Positions 36,498 to 45,071 of a stretch of 64,000 bases of DNA are shown here, piece after piece. Source of the DNA: Pseudomonadota bacterium (GTDB taxonomy: Bacteria > Pseudomonadota > Alphaproteobacteria > Rhizobiales > Rhizobiaceae); NCBI GenBank assembly GCA_023451735.1, contig JAEXYH010000030.1, positions 19,358 to 83,357 on the forward strand, in the 5' to 3' direction. The position numbers and the translations under genes were made by a program. Below the pieces are notes generated by a model. That model saw only the letters and a program-made list of their open reading frames with translations. It was not told where the DNA came from and ran no database searches. The stretch's first letter is position 1. Each line of letters begins with the position of its first letter.

Positions 36498-36516
36498 CGA
36501 ATGTCATGATCATTCG
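36498..36516. promoter_or_regulatory. Possible LysR operator
   Basis: CGAATG-N7-CATTCG is a perfect 6-bp inverted repeat between the divergent lysR and metallo-beta-lactamase-fold genes. It spans 19 bp, and the spacer contains a second small palindrome ATGATCAT. Position fits, but the repeat is short. Confidence 0.4.
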
Positions 36517-36567
36517 CAGACGACCAGGACAGGCCACCCTGTCACCCACAACTCTGAAAGAGACCCC

Positions 36568-37560
36568 ATGAACGCGTTTACTCTAAAACGACGAGCTATA
36601 ATGCTTTCCGCAGCCGTTGGCGCAGCGAGCACGGTCATTACGGGCCTAGGCGGCAGCGGGACCGCAAGCGCGCAAACACGACCCTTTCCTATCGGCAACG
36701 CCGGGCACTATCGTTTCCGGGTCGGCGAAATCAGCGCAACGGTTTTGAGCGATGGCATCATCGGCGGCCCGCCTCGTGTCTACGCGAGCGATGCGCCTGA
36801 GGCGGAGCTTCAAGAGGTTCTGAGACGTGCGTTTCTTTCAGCCGATCACCTGACACTCAATCTGAATACGCTTCTGATTGAAACCGGCGGTCGGCGGATC
36901 CTCATCGAGGCCGGCGCGGGTGCCACGATGGGTCCCAATGGCGGCCGGATTTTTGAGAACCTGGCCGCGATCGGGCTGAGTGCGTCCGACATCGATACAG
37001 TCGTCATCTCCCATACCCACCCAGACCACGTCGGCAACTTGAGAAGCGCCGACGGCGGTAAGGCCTTTCCCCGCGCGACCGTTTTTCTGCCAAAAGCGGA
37101 CTGGGACTTCTTCGTACGCACAGATCCAGATCTGTCTTACATGCCGGTCCCCGAGGAGTTCCGTCTACGCTTTGCGGCAGCTATCAAGAGCAGCCTCGAA
37201 CCCGTCAGAAACGACCTCGAGCTTTATGAGGCCGGCGACGAAATCGTACCGGGGCTGACCACGATCGAGGCATCGGGACACACACCCGGCATGGCAACGT
37301 TTTTGGTGCATTCCGGGAATGATCAACTGCTATTGACCGCGGACCTTGCTTATCACCCCTTGGTAAACGTCGACAAACCCTGGCTTCCCGGACCCGACCG
37401 CGACAAGGAGACAGCTCTATCCTCCCGTCGTCGCATTTTCGACAGAGCAGCTGCCGATCGGATGCCGGTGCTTGGTTTCCATTATCCCTTTCCAGGCCTG
37501 GGTCGGATGCTCAAGACCGACGGCGGCTATGCCTGGGTTCCAGCCAATTGGCAGTTCTGA
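36568..37560 (+). CDS. Tat-exported metallo-beta-lactamase-fold hydrolase
   Basis: A 330-residue MBL-fold protein. The N-terminus MNAFTLKRRAIMLSAAVGAA resembles a twin-arginine signal ending at about TASAQ (residue 36). The zinc motif is VISHTHPDHVGNL, with later ASGHTPGMATFLV and LLTADLAYHPL providing further ligands. It is probably a periplasmic lactonase- or hydrolase-like enzyme. It is followed 27 bp later by a Tat-exported aldo/keto reductase, so the two likely act together in the periplasm. The substrate is unknown. Confidence 0.85.
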   Translation: MNAFTLKRRAIMLSAAVGAASTVITGLGGSGTASAQTRPFPIGNAGHYRFRVGEISATVLSDGIIGGPPRVYASDAPEAELQEVLRRAFLSADHLTLNLNTLLIETGGRRILIEAGAGATMGPNGGRIFENLAAIGLSASDIDTVVISHTHPDHVGNLRSADGGKAFPRATVFLPKADWDFFVRTDPDLSYMPVPEEFRLRFAAAIKSSLEPVRNDLELYEAGDEIVPGLTTIEASGHTPGMATFLVHSGNDQLLLTADLAYHPLVNVDKPWLPGPDRDKETALSSRRRIFDRAAADRMPVLGFHYPFPGLGRMLKTDGGYAWVPANWQF

Positions 37561-37587
37561 CGTCAAACGCGCGCGAGGAGAGATTTC

Positions 37588-38676
37588 ATGGGCCGATCGA
37601 CGATCAATAGACGCAACTTTCTCGGAGCGGTGAGTGCAGCAGCGACTGGCTTGGCTTTTCCCGGTCCCGCCACGGCCGCCGCGCAAACGGCGGACGCGAA
37701 TACGACGCCGCCGGCAGTCGGCTCTGGACCCGATATCTTGACCCGCACTTTACCGCGCACCGGGGAAACGTTAACGGCCCTTGGTCTTGGGACGTTCCTG
37801 ACATTCGACCTTAAACCGGGCGATCGCCGCGACGACCTGCGGCAGGTTTTCGAAAGATATGTCGCAGCCGGCGGTCGCGTTGTCGATACATCGCCTCTGT
37901 ATGGTTCCGCAGAAGTCAGCATCGGCCAGTTCCTGGGCGAAACTGCAGGTTCGGACGCGTTATTCCTTGCCAACAAGGTGTGGTCGACGGGCGAGTATCT
38001 CGGTGACGAAAGCCACGCACAGGAGAGCTTTCGACAGTCGCGGCTGCGGACTTGGCGGGAGACGATCAACCTCATGCAGTGCCACAGCATCACCAATGCG
38101 CCCGTCGTGATCCCGCTGATGAAGGCATGGAAGCAGGAAGGGTTGATCCGACATGTCGGCGTGACCCATCATGAGACTTCGGCCCAAGATCAACTCGCAG
38201 CCATCGTCGAACGCGATAATGTCGATTTCGTCCAAACAAATTACTCGATCTTCAGCCGCGAGGCCGAGCGGCGCCTGCTTCCGCTTGCCGCCGACAAGGG
38301 CGTGGGCGTGCTCGTCAATCTGCCTCTTGAGAAGGCGCGCCTCATGAAAGTTGTCGAGGGACACCGCCTTCCCGATTTCGCGGGGGAATTTGGCGCGACG
38401 AGTTGGGCACAGTTCTTTCTGAAATGGGTCATCGCGCATCCCGCCGTCACCAGTGTGCTTTGCGGAACGTCGAACCCGGCTCACATGAGCGACAACATTC
38501 TGGCGATGACAGGTCCGCTTCCGGACGAGCGCATGCGTGTCCGTATGGTGGCACATATGGAAACGATTCCTGGCTTCGACTCCATCGGAACAATGCCATG
38601 GTATCCAGGTAAAGAGAAAATGTACTCAGGGCTTATCCGGGAAGCGCAGGCGAACGCTGCCAGGCGCTCTCGATAG
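37588..38676 (+). CDS. Tat-exported aldo/keto reductase
   Basis: A 362-residue aldo/keto reductase. A canonical Tat signal, STINRRNFLGAVSAAATG, ends near residue 31. The TIM-barrel catalytic tetrad is recognisable: Asp and Tyr in VDTSPLYGSAE, Lys in FLANKVW, His in NLMQCHSI. The NADP-binding part near the end contains SVLCGTSNPAHMSDN. Tat export implies folding and perhaps cofactor loading before translocation, as proposed for related periplasmic reductases. It is cotranscribed with the MBL-fold gene. Confidence 0.87.
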   Translation: MGRSTINRRNFLGAVSAAATGLAFPGPATAAAQTADANTTPPAVGSGPDILTRTLPRTGETLTALGLGTFLTFDLKPGDRRDDLRQVFERYVAAGGRVVDTSPLYGSAEVSIGQFLGETAGSDALFLANKVWSTGEYLGDESHAQESFRQSRLRTWRETINLMQCHSITNAPVVIPLMKAWKQEGLIRHVGVTHHETSAQDQLAAIVERDNVDFVQTNYSIFSREAERRLLPLAADKGVGVLVNLPLEKARLMKVVEGHRLPDFAGEFGATSWAQFFLKWVIAHPAVTSVLCGTSNPAHMSDNILAMTGPLPDERMRVRMVAHMETIPGFDSIGTMPWYPGKEKMYSGLIREAQANAARRSR

Positions 38677-38720
38677 ATCGGTGTCCCCTTATGTCAAGCC
38701 TTTGACAGGAGGAGAATATC

Positions 38721-38903
38721 ATGCGCTCGATCCGCGGTTTCGTTTCTCAGCACTACTGTCGCTCCCGCTTTCTGACGGCACCTCGAAAGAGGCAAAACTC
38801 AACGCTGTCATCGAAAGATATGTTGACAAAATGCCGCAGCACATGGGCCCTAGGATTTCTCAGTGTATTCGATTTGCGGAACTACCTAGATCGACTGAGA
38901 TAA
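38721..38903 (+). CDS. Possible small ORF or gene remnant
   Basis: A 60-codon frame with an excellent ribosome-binding site (AGGAGGAG at 38708-38715, then ATG 38721), but the product is not recognisable. In the next frame the DNA reads LPLSDGTSKEAKLNAVIERYVDKMPQHM, which looks more protein-like than the ATG frame. A frameshifted remnant of a small gene is therefore as likely as a real peptide gene. Confidence 0.25.
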   Translation: MRSIRGFVSQHYCRSRFLTAPRKRQNSTLSSKDMLTKCRSTWALGFLSVFDLRNYLDRLR

Positions 38904-38949
38904 CGCAGGCCAAGGGAGTGGCGAAAAGCCTCAGCCCCACCCGCATGAC

Positions 38950-39864
38950 TTAGCTCAGATTCTTATTTGTTGGCCGGGCCTGAGCGGCAAACACCTTCCA
39001 AAGCCATTCGACGAAGACCCGCACCCGTGGCGTCAACTGGCGGTTGCGCGGATAAAGAACAGAGACGGGAGAGGGTTCAGGCGGGAATTCCGGCAGCAGT
39101 TCGACGAGAACACCCGCAGCAAGGTCCTCTTCTACATGATAGCGCGGTACCTGGATGATGCCGAGGCCGATATGGGCGGCACAAACGAAACTCTCCGCCG
39201 CATTGACGGTGATGGAAGCGTCAATGCTCTTCGTCACCCGTTTGCCGTTGACGAGAAATTCGAGCGGTAAGGGGCCGGTGCTACCGGTTGCACGAAATCC
39301 AACCATTTTATGGATCGACAGATCGTCGGGATGTGAAGGGCGGCCGTATCTGGCCAGATAACCGGGCGACGCCACCGTTACCTCGTCGAGCATTGCGACG
39401 CGCCTGGCAATCATGTCGCTATCTTGCGGAATGCCGACGCGCAGCACACAGTCTATCCCCTCGCGCACCAGATCGACGAGCCTGTCTCCCTCGCTGAGAT
39501 GGAACTCGATGTCGGGATAGGCTTTCAGGAATGACGGTAGGCTGGGCAGCACGAAATGCCGGGCAAGCGTGCCGTGGACATCGACGCGCAGCAATCCCCT
39601 AGGCTTGGCGCCGGCAAAGGCGCTTTCGGCATCTTCGATATCGTCGAGGATCGAAAGGCAGCTTTGATAATAGGCCTCGCCATCCAATGTCGGGCTAACA
39701 TGGCGTGTGGTGCGGTCGAGCAGTTTGATACCGAGCCGCGCCTCCAATTGCTTGACCGCGTCGGTCACTGTCGAGCGTGGCAGGCCGGTATCCTCTGCCG
39801 CAAGGGTGAAACTGCGCCGTTCCACCACTCGCGTGAAGACGCGCATCGCATCAAATCGATCCAT
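38950..39864 (-). CDS. LysR family transcriptional regulator
   Basis: A 304-residue LysR protein. Winged helix MDRFDAMRVFTRVVERRSFTLAAEDTGLPRSTVTDAVKQLEARLGIKLLDRTTRHVSPTLDG occupies residues 1-65. The effector domain has VDLVREGIDCVLRVG and LGIIQVPRYHVEEDL. ATG 39864 is preferred to 39942, which would place the LysR box inside the coding region. It diverges from two SDR genes, the likely targets. Confidence 0.9.
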   Translation of the reverse strand: MDRFDAMRVFTRVVERRSFTLAAEDTGLPRSTVTDAVKQLEARLGIKLLDRTTRHVSPTLDGEAYYQSCLSILDDIEDAESAFAGAKPRGLLRVDVHGTLARHFVLPSLPSFLKAYPDIEFHLSEGDRLVDLVREGIDCVLRVGIPQDSDMIARRVAMLDEVTVASPGYLARYGRPSHPDDLSIHKMVGFRATGSTGPLPLEFLVNGKRVTKSIDASITVNAAESFVCAAHIGLGIIQVPRYHVEEDLAAGVLVELLPEFPPEPSPVSVLYPRNRQLTPRVRVFVEWLWKVFAAQARPTNKNLS

Positions 39865-39898
39865 CTCTATTGTTCGCCATTTCCGGATTCTGATGCGT

Positions 39899-39915
39899 GA
39901 TAATGCTCGATTATC
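39899..39915. promoter_or_regulatory. LysR-type box
   Basis: GATAAT-GCTCG-ATTATC is a perfect inverted repeat with the ATAAT/ATTAT core spacing of LysR boxes. It lies 34 bp from the regulator start and about 70 bp upstream of the divergent SDR start. Confidence 0.6.
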
Positions 39916-39983
39916 CGTGAGAAGAAAAGTGACATCTTCCATTCGTCATCCGGCGCGACAGCGCAGAAGAATGGAGAATGGAA

Positions 39984-40721
39984 ATGTCCACATCGGAAAA
40001 AGTAGCGATCGTCACCGGAGCGTCGCGTGGCATCGGTGCGGCGACCGCCAGGCAACTGGGCAAGGACGGCTTTATGGTTGTCGTCAATTATGCGGGCAGC
40101 ACCGACGCTGCCGCAAAGGTGGTGCAGGAGATCGAACAGGTTGGCGGCAAGGCCGTCAGCGCCCAGGCCGATGTTTCCGACGCAGCCCAGGTGCGGCGCA
40201 TGTTCGATTCCGCCGAAACCGCGTTCGGCGGCGTCGATGTGCTTATTAACAATGCCGGCATCATGATGCTGGCACCGCTGGCCGATGCCGACGACCAGAG
40301 TTTCAGCCGACAGATCGACATCAACCTAAAGGGCACGTTCAACACCCTACGCGAGGCTGCGAGCCGCCTTCGTCCGGGCGGCCGCATCGTCAATTTTTCC
40401 ACGTCGGTCGTCGGACTGAATCTTGAGAATTACGGCGTTTATGCCGCGACAAAGGCTGCGGTTGAAACGCTGACGGCGATCCTGGCCAAGGAAATGCGAG
40501 GCCGCAACATCACCGTCAATGCCGTCGCGCCCGGCCCGACTGCGACCGATCTCTTTCTCAACGGCAAGTCCGACGACTTGATCGAGAAGATGGCGAAGAT
40601 GAACCCGATTGAGCGGCTCGGCACGCCAGAAGACATCGCCAATGCGGTTTCTTTCCTCGCCGGACCGCAGGGCGGATGGATCAACGGCCAGGTGCTTCGC
40701 GCCAACGGTGGCATGATTTGA
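39984..40721 (+). CDS. SDR family oxidoreductase (FabG-like)
   Basis: A 245-residue SDR with AIVTGASRGIGAATA, INNAGIMM, VNFSTSVVGL and YAATKAAVETL, and the typical C-terminal GGWINGQVLRANGGM that completes the fold. NADP(H) preference is possible. ATG 39984 has GGAG in front; an in-frame ATG six bases earlier is an alternative. It is in an operon with the next SDR, and both are under the divergent LysR gene. Confidence 0.88.
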   Translation: MSTSEKVAIVTGASRGIGAATARQLGKDGFMVVVNYAGSTDAAAKVVQEIEQVGGKAVSAQADVSDAAQVRRMFDSAETAFGGVDVLINNAGIMMLAPLADADDQSFSRQIDINLKGTFNTLREAASRLRPGGRIVNFSTSVVGLNLENYGVYAATKAAVETLTAILAKEMRGRNITVNAVAPGPTATDLFLNGKSDDLIEKMAKMNPIERLGTPEDIANAVSFLAGPQGGWINGQVLRANGGMI

Positions 40722-40765
40722 GCCTGCCGCTTCGAAACCGAAAATGTCTCTAAAGGAGTGGTATC

Positions 40766-41674
40766 ATGTCAAGGAAGATCGTTCTTGTGACCGGTTCGTC
40801 CAGCGGCTTCGGTCGCCTGACGGCCGAAGCGCTCGCCCGCGCCGGCCATGTCGTTTACGCCTCGATGCGGGATATTGCCGGCCGCAATGCCACAAATGCT
40901 GCTCGGATGAGAGAACTTTCCGTAACCGAGGGCATTGACCTGCGGCCTCTGGAACTTGATGTCCAGTCGGAGGCATCGGTCACCGCCGCCGTCGAAACGC
41001 TGATCGGTGAGAGCAAACGGATCGATGTCGTCGTGCACAACGCAGGCCACATGATGTTTGGCCCGGCCGAGGCTTTCACGCCGGAACAGTTCGCGGCGCA
41101 ATATGACGTCAATGTGCTCGGCACGCAGCGTGTCAACCGGTCGGTCCTGCCGCATATGCGTGCCCGCCACGAAGGCCTGCTGGTATGGATTTCAAGCTCC
41201 AGTGTCACCGGCGGCACACCGCCCTACCTCGCGCCCTATTTCGCCGCCAAGGCGGCGATGGATACGCTCGCCGTCCAGTATGCCCGCGAGCTCAGCCGTT
41301 TCGGTATAGAGACGACGATCATCGTGCCCGGAGCCTTCACGAAAGGCACCAACCACTTCGCCCATTCAGGGAGCCCGGCGGACGAAGCCCGCGTGGCGGA
41401 ATATGAGGCCGGTCCCTATGCCGGTTTCGGCGAAACGGTGCGGAAGGCCTTCGCCGATATCGTTCCCAACGACGCCGATCCGGCGCCAGTAGCCGGCATG
41501 ATTGCCGATGTTGTCGGCATGTCCTTCGGCACACGTCCCTTCCGCCTGCATTACGATCCGACCGAGGACGGGGCGGATATCGGTTTCGCCGTCATCGACC
41601 GGCTGCGCGCCGAGATGCTGCACCGGGTCGGCTTATCCGACCTGCTGGAGCCGTCAGGCCATCAGGAGCGCTAA
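40766..41674 (+). CDS. SDR family oxidoreductase
   Basis: A 302-residue SDR with VTGSSSGFGRLTAEAL, HNAGHMMFGPAE, WISSSSVTGG and YFAAKAAMD (Tyr-x-x-x-Lys with Ser upstream). It is longer than FabG types, with a C-terminal extension after residue 245. Start ATG 40766 follows AAAGGAG. It is 44 bp after the previous SDR and presumably cotranscribed. The substrate is unknown. Confidence 0.87.
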   Translation: MSRKIVLVTGSSSGFGRLTAEALARAGHVVYASMRDIAGRNATNAARMRELSVTEGIDLRPLELDVQSEASVTAAVETLIGESKRIDVVVHNAGHMMFGPAEAFTPEQFAAQYDVNVLGTQRVNRSVLPHMRARHEGLLVWISSSSVTGGTPPYLAPYFAAKAAMDTLAVQYARELSRFGIETTIIVPGAFTKGTNHFAHSGSPADEARVAEYEAGPYAGFGETVRKAFADIVPNDADPAPVAGMIADVVGMSFGTRPFRLHYDPTEDGADIGFAVIDRLRAEMLHRVGLSDLLEPSGHQER

Positions 41675-41818
41675 CAAGGGCCGGCAAAGCACCCGGTGAG
41701 ATCGTCTCGCCGGGCTATCTTCGGAGGGATCGGGCTGCTGCAGCCCTGTCTGGTCGCTTGCCGCATCCTTTCCCTGACCCGACCACAATCCAACAGATAT
41801 TAAACAGGAGACGTACAG

Positions 41819-42295
41819 ATGACTGCCTTCAATCCGAAATTCATCGGTCTCACATTCGTCGCAGCCGTCGTCGCCGCAATCGCCGCAACCACCTCGGCGG
41901 GTCTGGGCTGGCCGGTCTGGGCCATGTTCATTGGCTGGGTCGCATTCTTTACCGGCCATCATTCGGCAAAAGGCGCGATCCGCAGCTATCTCTGCTTGGC
42001 AATCGGCGTTGCGATTGGCAATTTTGCGGCTTTGGGTGTGGGTATGCTCGTACCACTGATCGACTATCTTGCTTTCGGCGCGGTGGTTTTCGTAGTCGCG
42101 ATGATCGTTGTTTCGCTGAGGGCAGCACCGGTGCTCAACAACGTGGCGGCCTACTTCTTGGGCCTGATCGCCTTCTTCGCGAGTCATCTTGCACCAGGCA
42201 TAATTGCTTTCGGGGAACTCTCAGCAGTCAGCGCGCTGGGTGTGGCCGCGGCCCTTGCAGCGCATGCGATCCAAATTAAGGTAGCGCACGCCTAG
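41819..42295 (+). CDS. DUF1097 family membrane protein
   Basis: A 158-residue inner-membrane protein with about five hydrophobic helices and the DUF1097 signature GLGWPVWAMFIGWVAFFTG near residues 28-47. Function of the family is unknown; the Escherichia coli relative is YcdZ. ATG 41819 follows AGGAGA. Standing alone after the SDR pair, it may be cotranscribed, but a 144-bp gap makes a separate promoter likely. Confidence 0.8.
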   Translation: MTAFNPKFIGLTFVAAVVAAIAATTSAGLGWPVWAMFIGWVAFFTGHHSAKGAIRSYLCLAIGVAIGNFAALGVGMLVPLIDYLAFGAVVFVVAMIVVSLRAAPVLNNVAAYFLGLIAFFASHLAPGIIAFGELSAVSALGVAAALAAHAIQIKVAHA

Positions 42296-42312
42296 CCGGG
42301 TAAGGAAGGTGC

Positions 42313-42336
42313 GCGGTGATCCTATTAGATCACCGC
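42313..42336 (+). terminator. Terminator-like hairpin after DUF1097 gene
   Basis: Perfect 9-bp stem GCGGTGATC with a 6-nt loop (CTATTA) beginning 18 bp after the stop codon. No T tract follows, so termination is plausible but not typical. Confidence 0.4.
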
Positions 42337-42902
42337 TGCCTCAGTTATTGATCTAACTGAACAGGGCGATCGTTTTTAGGCCGATAAATCGACTTTGTGC
42401 CCCTTCCTCAGCGACTAAAAAATCCCGGCCGATGTCTGCTGGAATTCGTGCTACGAAGAACGCTTCTCGGGACCCTCACCAGCCGATCCGCATCAAAATA
42501 CAACTTTCATCTCCGTCGGCGCTCGCTTCAGGCGGCCCTTGAAGCGCCAAAAGGATAACGCCGACGGCGATCGCGCTCCAGTCCATCCTGACGTCGCTGA
42601 GCATCAAACGGATCTGCAACAGCGGTTAGGGCTGATCGATATGGAACAACGCTTCGGCGGTCGGGACCGACCGAGGGACCGAGCACTTGACCACAGCAGC
42701 ACATCGCTCGAACAGCTCAAGCCTGAAACTGAAGAAATGCTGGAGATCGCGCGTCTTGAGTAAGAGATCGATTTTTGATCGCAGCCCTCTGCCTCGACTT
42801 GGTTGGCGAAATCTACGTAACAAACCCCGCGCCGTATTGCCAATCCAGCATAGATGAGGCAATGCCTTGCGCAACAATCGTTTTAAGTCTTGAGGAATAT
42901 CC
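42337..42902. other. Intergenic region upstream of rpsU
   Basis: About 570 bp. A 74-codon plus-strand frame at 42539-42763 is rich in charged residues but has no recognisable family and no clear ribosome-binding site. The rest should contain the rpsU promoter and 5' untranslated region. Confidence 0.4.
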
Positions 42903-43142
42903 GTGCAGATACTTGTCCGCGATAACAATGTCGATCAGGCGCTTCGTGTTCTGAAAAAGAAGCTGCAGCGGGAAGGTATCCTGCGGGAAATGCGCCAGCG
43001 CGAATATTACGAGAAGCCCTCCGTCAAACGGGCCCGCGAGAAGGCTGAGGGTGTCCGTCGCGCGCGTAAACTCGCTAAGAAAAAGCTCGACCGGGAAATG
43101 GGAATCGTAGCTGTGAAAACACGGCCAGCTCGGTCGAAATGA
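42903..43142 (+). CDS. rpsU: 30S ribosomal protein S21
   Basis: A 79-residue S21 protein: MQILVRDNNVDQALRVLKKKLQREG followed by the basic helix EYYEKPSVKRAREKAEGVRRARKLAKKKL and a short tail. The start is GTG 42903, preceded by GAGG. S21 assists mRNA recognition on the small subunit by contacting the anti-Shine-Dalgarno region. Rhizobia often carry several paralogues; this one stands alone. A strong hairpin follows the stop. Confidence 0.95.
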   Translation: MQILVRDNNVDQALRVLKKKLQREGILREMRQREYYEKPSVKRAREKAEGVRRARKLAKKKLDREMGIVAVKTRPARSK

Positions 43143-43168
43143 GCGATCGTGGGTGAGTGCGGGAGCCG

Positions 43169-43196
43169 TGGGCGCTGGCGAACGCCAGTCTGCCCA
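43169..43196 (+). terminator. Hairpin after rpsU
   Basis: Two stacked stems, TGGGC/GCCCA outside CTGGCG-AA-CGCCAG, begin 27 bp after the rpsU stop. There is no T tract, so the role as terminator is uncertain. Confidence 0.4.
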
Positions 43197-43693
43197 TCAC
43201 CAACCTTGCACCTTTCGCCAAGTCTCTGACTTTCGGACCCAGATCGGCTATTTCAAACCGCTGAAGCTGTGATCTCCACCAAGAGCGATCGATCCGTTAC
43301 TCCAGCGCGTGAAGAGCGTGGAGTATCGCATCGGATACGATGGCCCTGCGCTTCGTGCAAACGCGTCATTTCGAGAACGTGAATCTGTACCGATTTGACC
43401 GGGCTGCTTGGCGACGAAAAGGCAAGGCGGCGGCTGGAGCGGCTGTATACCTTGTCCCTGGTTGACGAAGTCAAAGGCTGGAAGGTGGCGGACGTTCACT
43501 CCTAGGACTGGGACGACCTTCTTTCGCTACCCGCCGCCTTTTTTCTCAAACATCCTTCAGGCCGTACGGCGTGGTGCGAAGCCACAGCAGCGCGCGCTTG
43601 GCAAGTCAATTGAACCGTCAGTCAGAAGCAGAAACCGGCACGGGCTGGTTCGCAGAGTGGCTCAAGACAGTGATTTTCGATCTGCTCAAAACC
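43197..43693. other. Intergenic region with possible gene remnants
   Basis: About 500 bp without an intact gene. One plus-strand stretch before the stop at about 43503 translates as GLLGDEKARRRLERLYTLSL followed by VDEVKGWKVADVHS. This looks like real coding sequence but has no proper start and is not assigned to a family; the DNA after the stop is also weakly protein-like. I read it as a decayed gene. Confidence 0.35.
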
Positions 43694-43728
43694 AGAAAAA
43701 AAGGGCCATCGGCAATAGCCGTGGCCCT
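43694..43728 (-). terminator. Rho-independent terminator on the minus strand
   Basis: AGGGCCACGGC pairs with GCCG-A-TGGCCCT around an AATA-type loop, and T7-8 follows on the minus strand. This is a textbook intrinsic terminator. No protein-coding gene on the minus strand ends here, so it probably ends the small RNA described at 43694-43835. Confidence 0.75.
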
Positions 43729-43835
43729 CAAGGTGTGAAGGTCCAAGACCTCCAGAGGGGAACTGCTAATGCGGCGAAACCGGGAGGAGCCCGCATGTGC
43801 AAAAGCCGATAGGCTTATGACCGACCCGTGTCAGT
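43694..43835 (-). ncRNA. Candidate small RNA with anti-Shine-Dalgarno loop
   Basis: The minus strand shows four successive hairpins and an intrinsic terminator, but no gene. From the 5' side they are AAGCC-TATC-GGCTT (43816-43803), ATGCGG/CCGCAT (43796-43769) with a 16-nt loop carrying CTCCTCCC, GGTC-TTG-GACC (43750-43740), and a GC-rich 11-bp stem with one bulge (43728-43703) followed by seven or eight T. A possible promoter, TTGCAT-N16-TCTATG, lies at 43869-43842, giving a transcript of about 140 nt. The loop resembles the CCUCCUCCC motif of alphaproteobacterial cuckoo-type small RNAs. Start site and family are inference; the terminator is seen directly. Confidence 0.5.
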
Positions 43836-44034
43836 ATTGCACATAGAATTTGCGAATACGGTGATGCAATTTCCGCACGAGGAGACGAATGCGCAGAAAT
43901 GAAGCAAGTGCTGCGATGAGGAAGAAATCAAAATTAAGATTTTAGTAGATTTAAATATGAGACATTCAACCGAATTCTTTGTTTCGTGAGCCGGCGGCAT
44001 CGGCCTGCATGCTCCCCAAGAACAGGATGATGTA

Positions 44035-44331
44035 GTGTGGACCGTTGATGTCATAGAGGAAGGCGGAAGGTTTGTCGTTCGCACGAAGGTTGGCGAAGAC
44101 ACTCATGATATGCCCTTTACCATCGAGGGTTTCGCACATCTCTACGCACGCGGACAGCGCGTCCACTACCAGACGCTGGCGGAGTTAGCATCAGACGCCG
44201 AGTGGGTAACGCTGCCCGCAGTTGAGGTAACTTCGCCAATAGAAACGGGCACCGCAGCAGAGCGACCCATCGCAGCGATCAAGCCAAGAAAACGACGAAT
44301 AACAAGTGCCAAGGCTGCCGACCCTGTCTAG
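44035..44331 (+). CDS. Hypothetical protein
   Basis: A 98-residue frame with GTG start at 44035 and AGGA upstream. The N-terminal half (VDVIEEGGRFVVRTKVGEDTHDMPFTIEGFAHLYARGQRVHYQTLAELA) looks like a compact alpha/beta protein, and the tail is Lys/Arg-rich (KPRKRRITSAKA), possibly nucleic-acid binding. No family is recognised. It is isolated, with a convergent hydrolase downstream. Confidence 0.5.
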   Translation: MWTVDVIEEGGRFVVRTKVGEDTHDMPFTIEGFAHLYARGQRVHYQTLAELASDAEWVTLPAVEVTSPIETGTAAERPIAAIKPRKRRITSAKAADPV

Positions 44332-44426
44332 GCATGCCCAAAAAGTCTGCTGCGGAATGGGAACCTCTGTCATGGCCAGCGCGCGAAGCGCGACCTAGCC
44401 TTGATTTCCGCGACAACACAAAAGCA

Positions 44427-45071
44427 TTAGCGAGCCTTCAAACCTGCCGCCCAGGATGCAATCTTTCTGGCTGCGCCGCGCATGTTATCGTCCAGGGTTA
44501 ATCCTGAAACTGCTTTCCGCGGCTTTAGGTCGTGATCGCCGTCCTCTAGCCAGTTCAGTTCGACTGAACTCGATAGACCGTAGGAGGCCACTTCATCTCT
44601 CGATCCGAACTGATCTCTGTTGCCTTGGCAGATTAGTGTCGGCGTTTGCAGATGCGCAAGATGCGCTGTTCGTAGGATATCCGGATTTCCGATTGGATGA
44701 AAAGGATAGCCGAGGCAGAGCAAGCCAGAAATCAGGCCGTGTTCATGAAGTTCATCCGCGATCATGCTCGCGACACGACCACCCATCGATTTTCCACCAA
44801 TGACGAGCCTACCGCGCTTGCCGATTTGCGACACGACACTTTTGTATTCGTCCTTCAGCTTCTCGGCCCGGGGTGGTGGACTGCGCTTATCCGTTGTTCG
44901 CCGAGCGGCCATATAAGCGAACTCGAAGCGGATCACCTGCACGTCTTGCTTTGACAGGACATCGCACATGGCATCCATCCACTTGCTATCCATCGCCCCG
45001 CCTGCGCCGTGCGCAAGGATGATCGTAGCAATCGCGTCATCGGGACCAGTTACGAGTGTTTTATGGCTCAC
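44427..45071 (-). CDS. Alpha/beta-hydrolase of the Tex30/KANSL3-like family
   Basis: A 214-residue small alpha/beta-hydrolase. ILAHGAGGAMDSKWMDAM gives the oxyanion region, GGKSMGGRVASM the Ser nucleophile elbow, and EDGDHDL near residue 182 the catalytic His. Family members are cytoplasmic dienelactone-hydrolase-like proteins of unknown substrate. It is monocistronic here. ATG 45071 begins the conserved sequence. Confidence 0.8.
   Translation of the reverse strand: MSHKTLVTGPDDAIATIILAHGAGGAMDSKWMDAMCDVLSKQDVQVIRFEFAYMAARRTTDKRSPPPRAEKLKDEYKSVVSQIGKRGRLVIGGKSMGGRVASMIADELHEHGLISGLLCLGYPFHPIGNPDILRTAHLAHLQTPTLICQGNRDQFGSRDEVASYGLSSSVELNWLEDGDHDLKPRKAVSGLTLDDNMRGAARKIASWAAGLKAR

Noticed and set aside
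43408..43812. 134-codon plus-strand ORF
   Set aside because: Its composition is not protein-like and it runs through the hairpins of the minus-strand RNA candidate.
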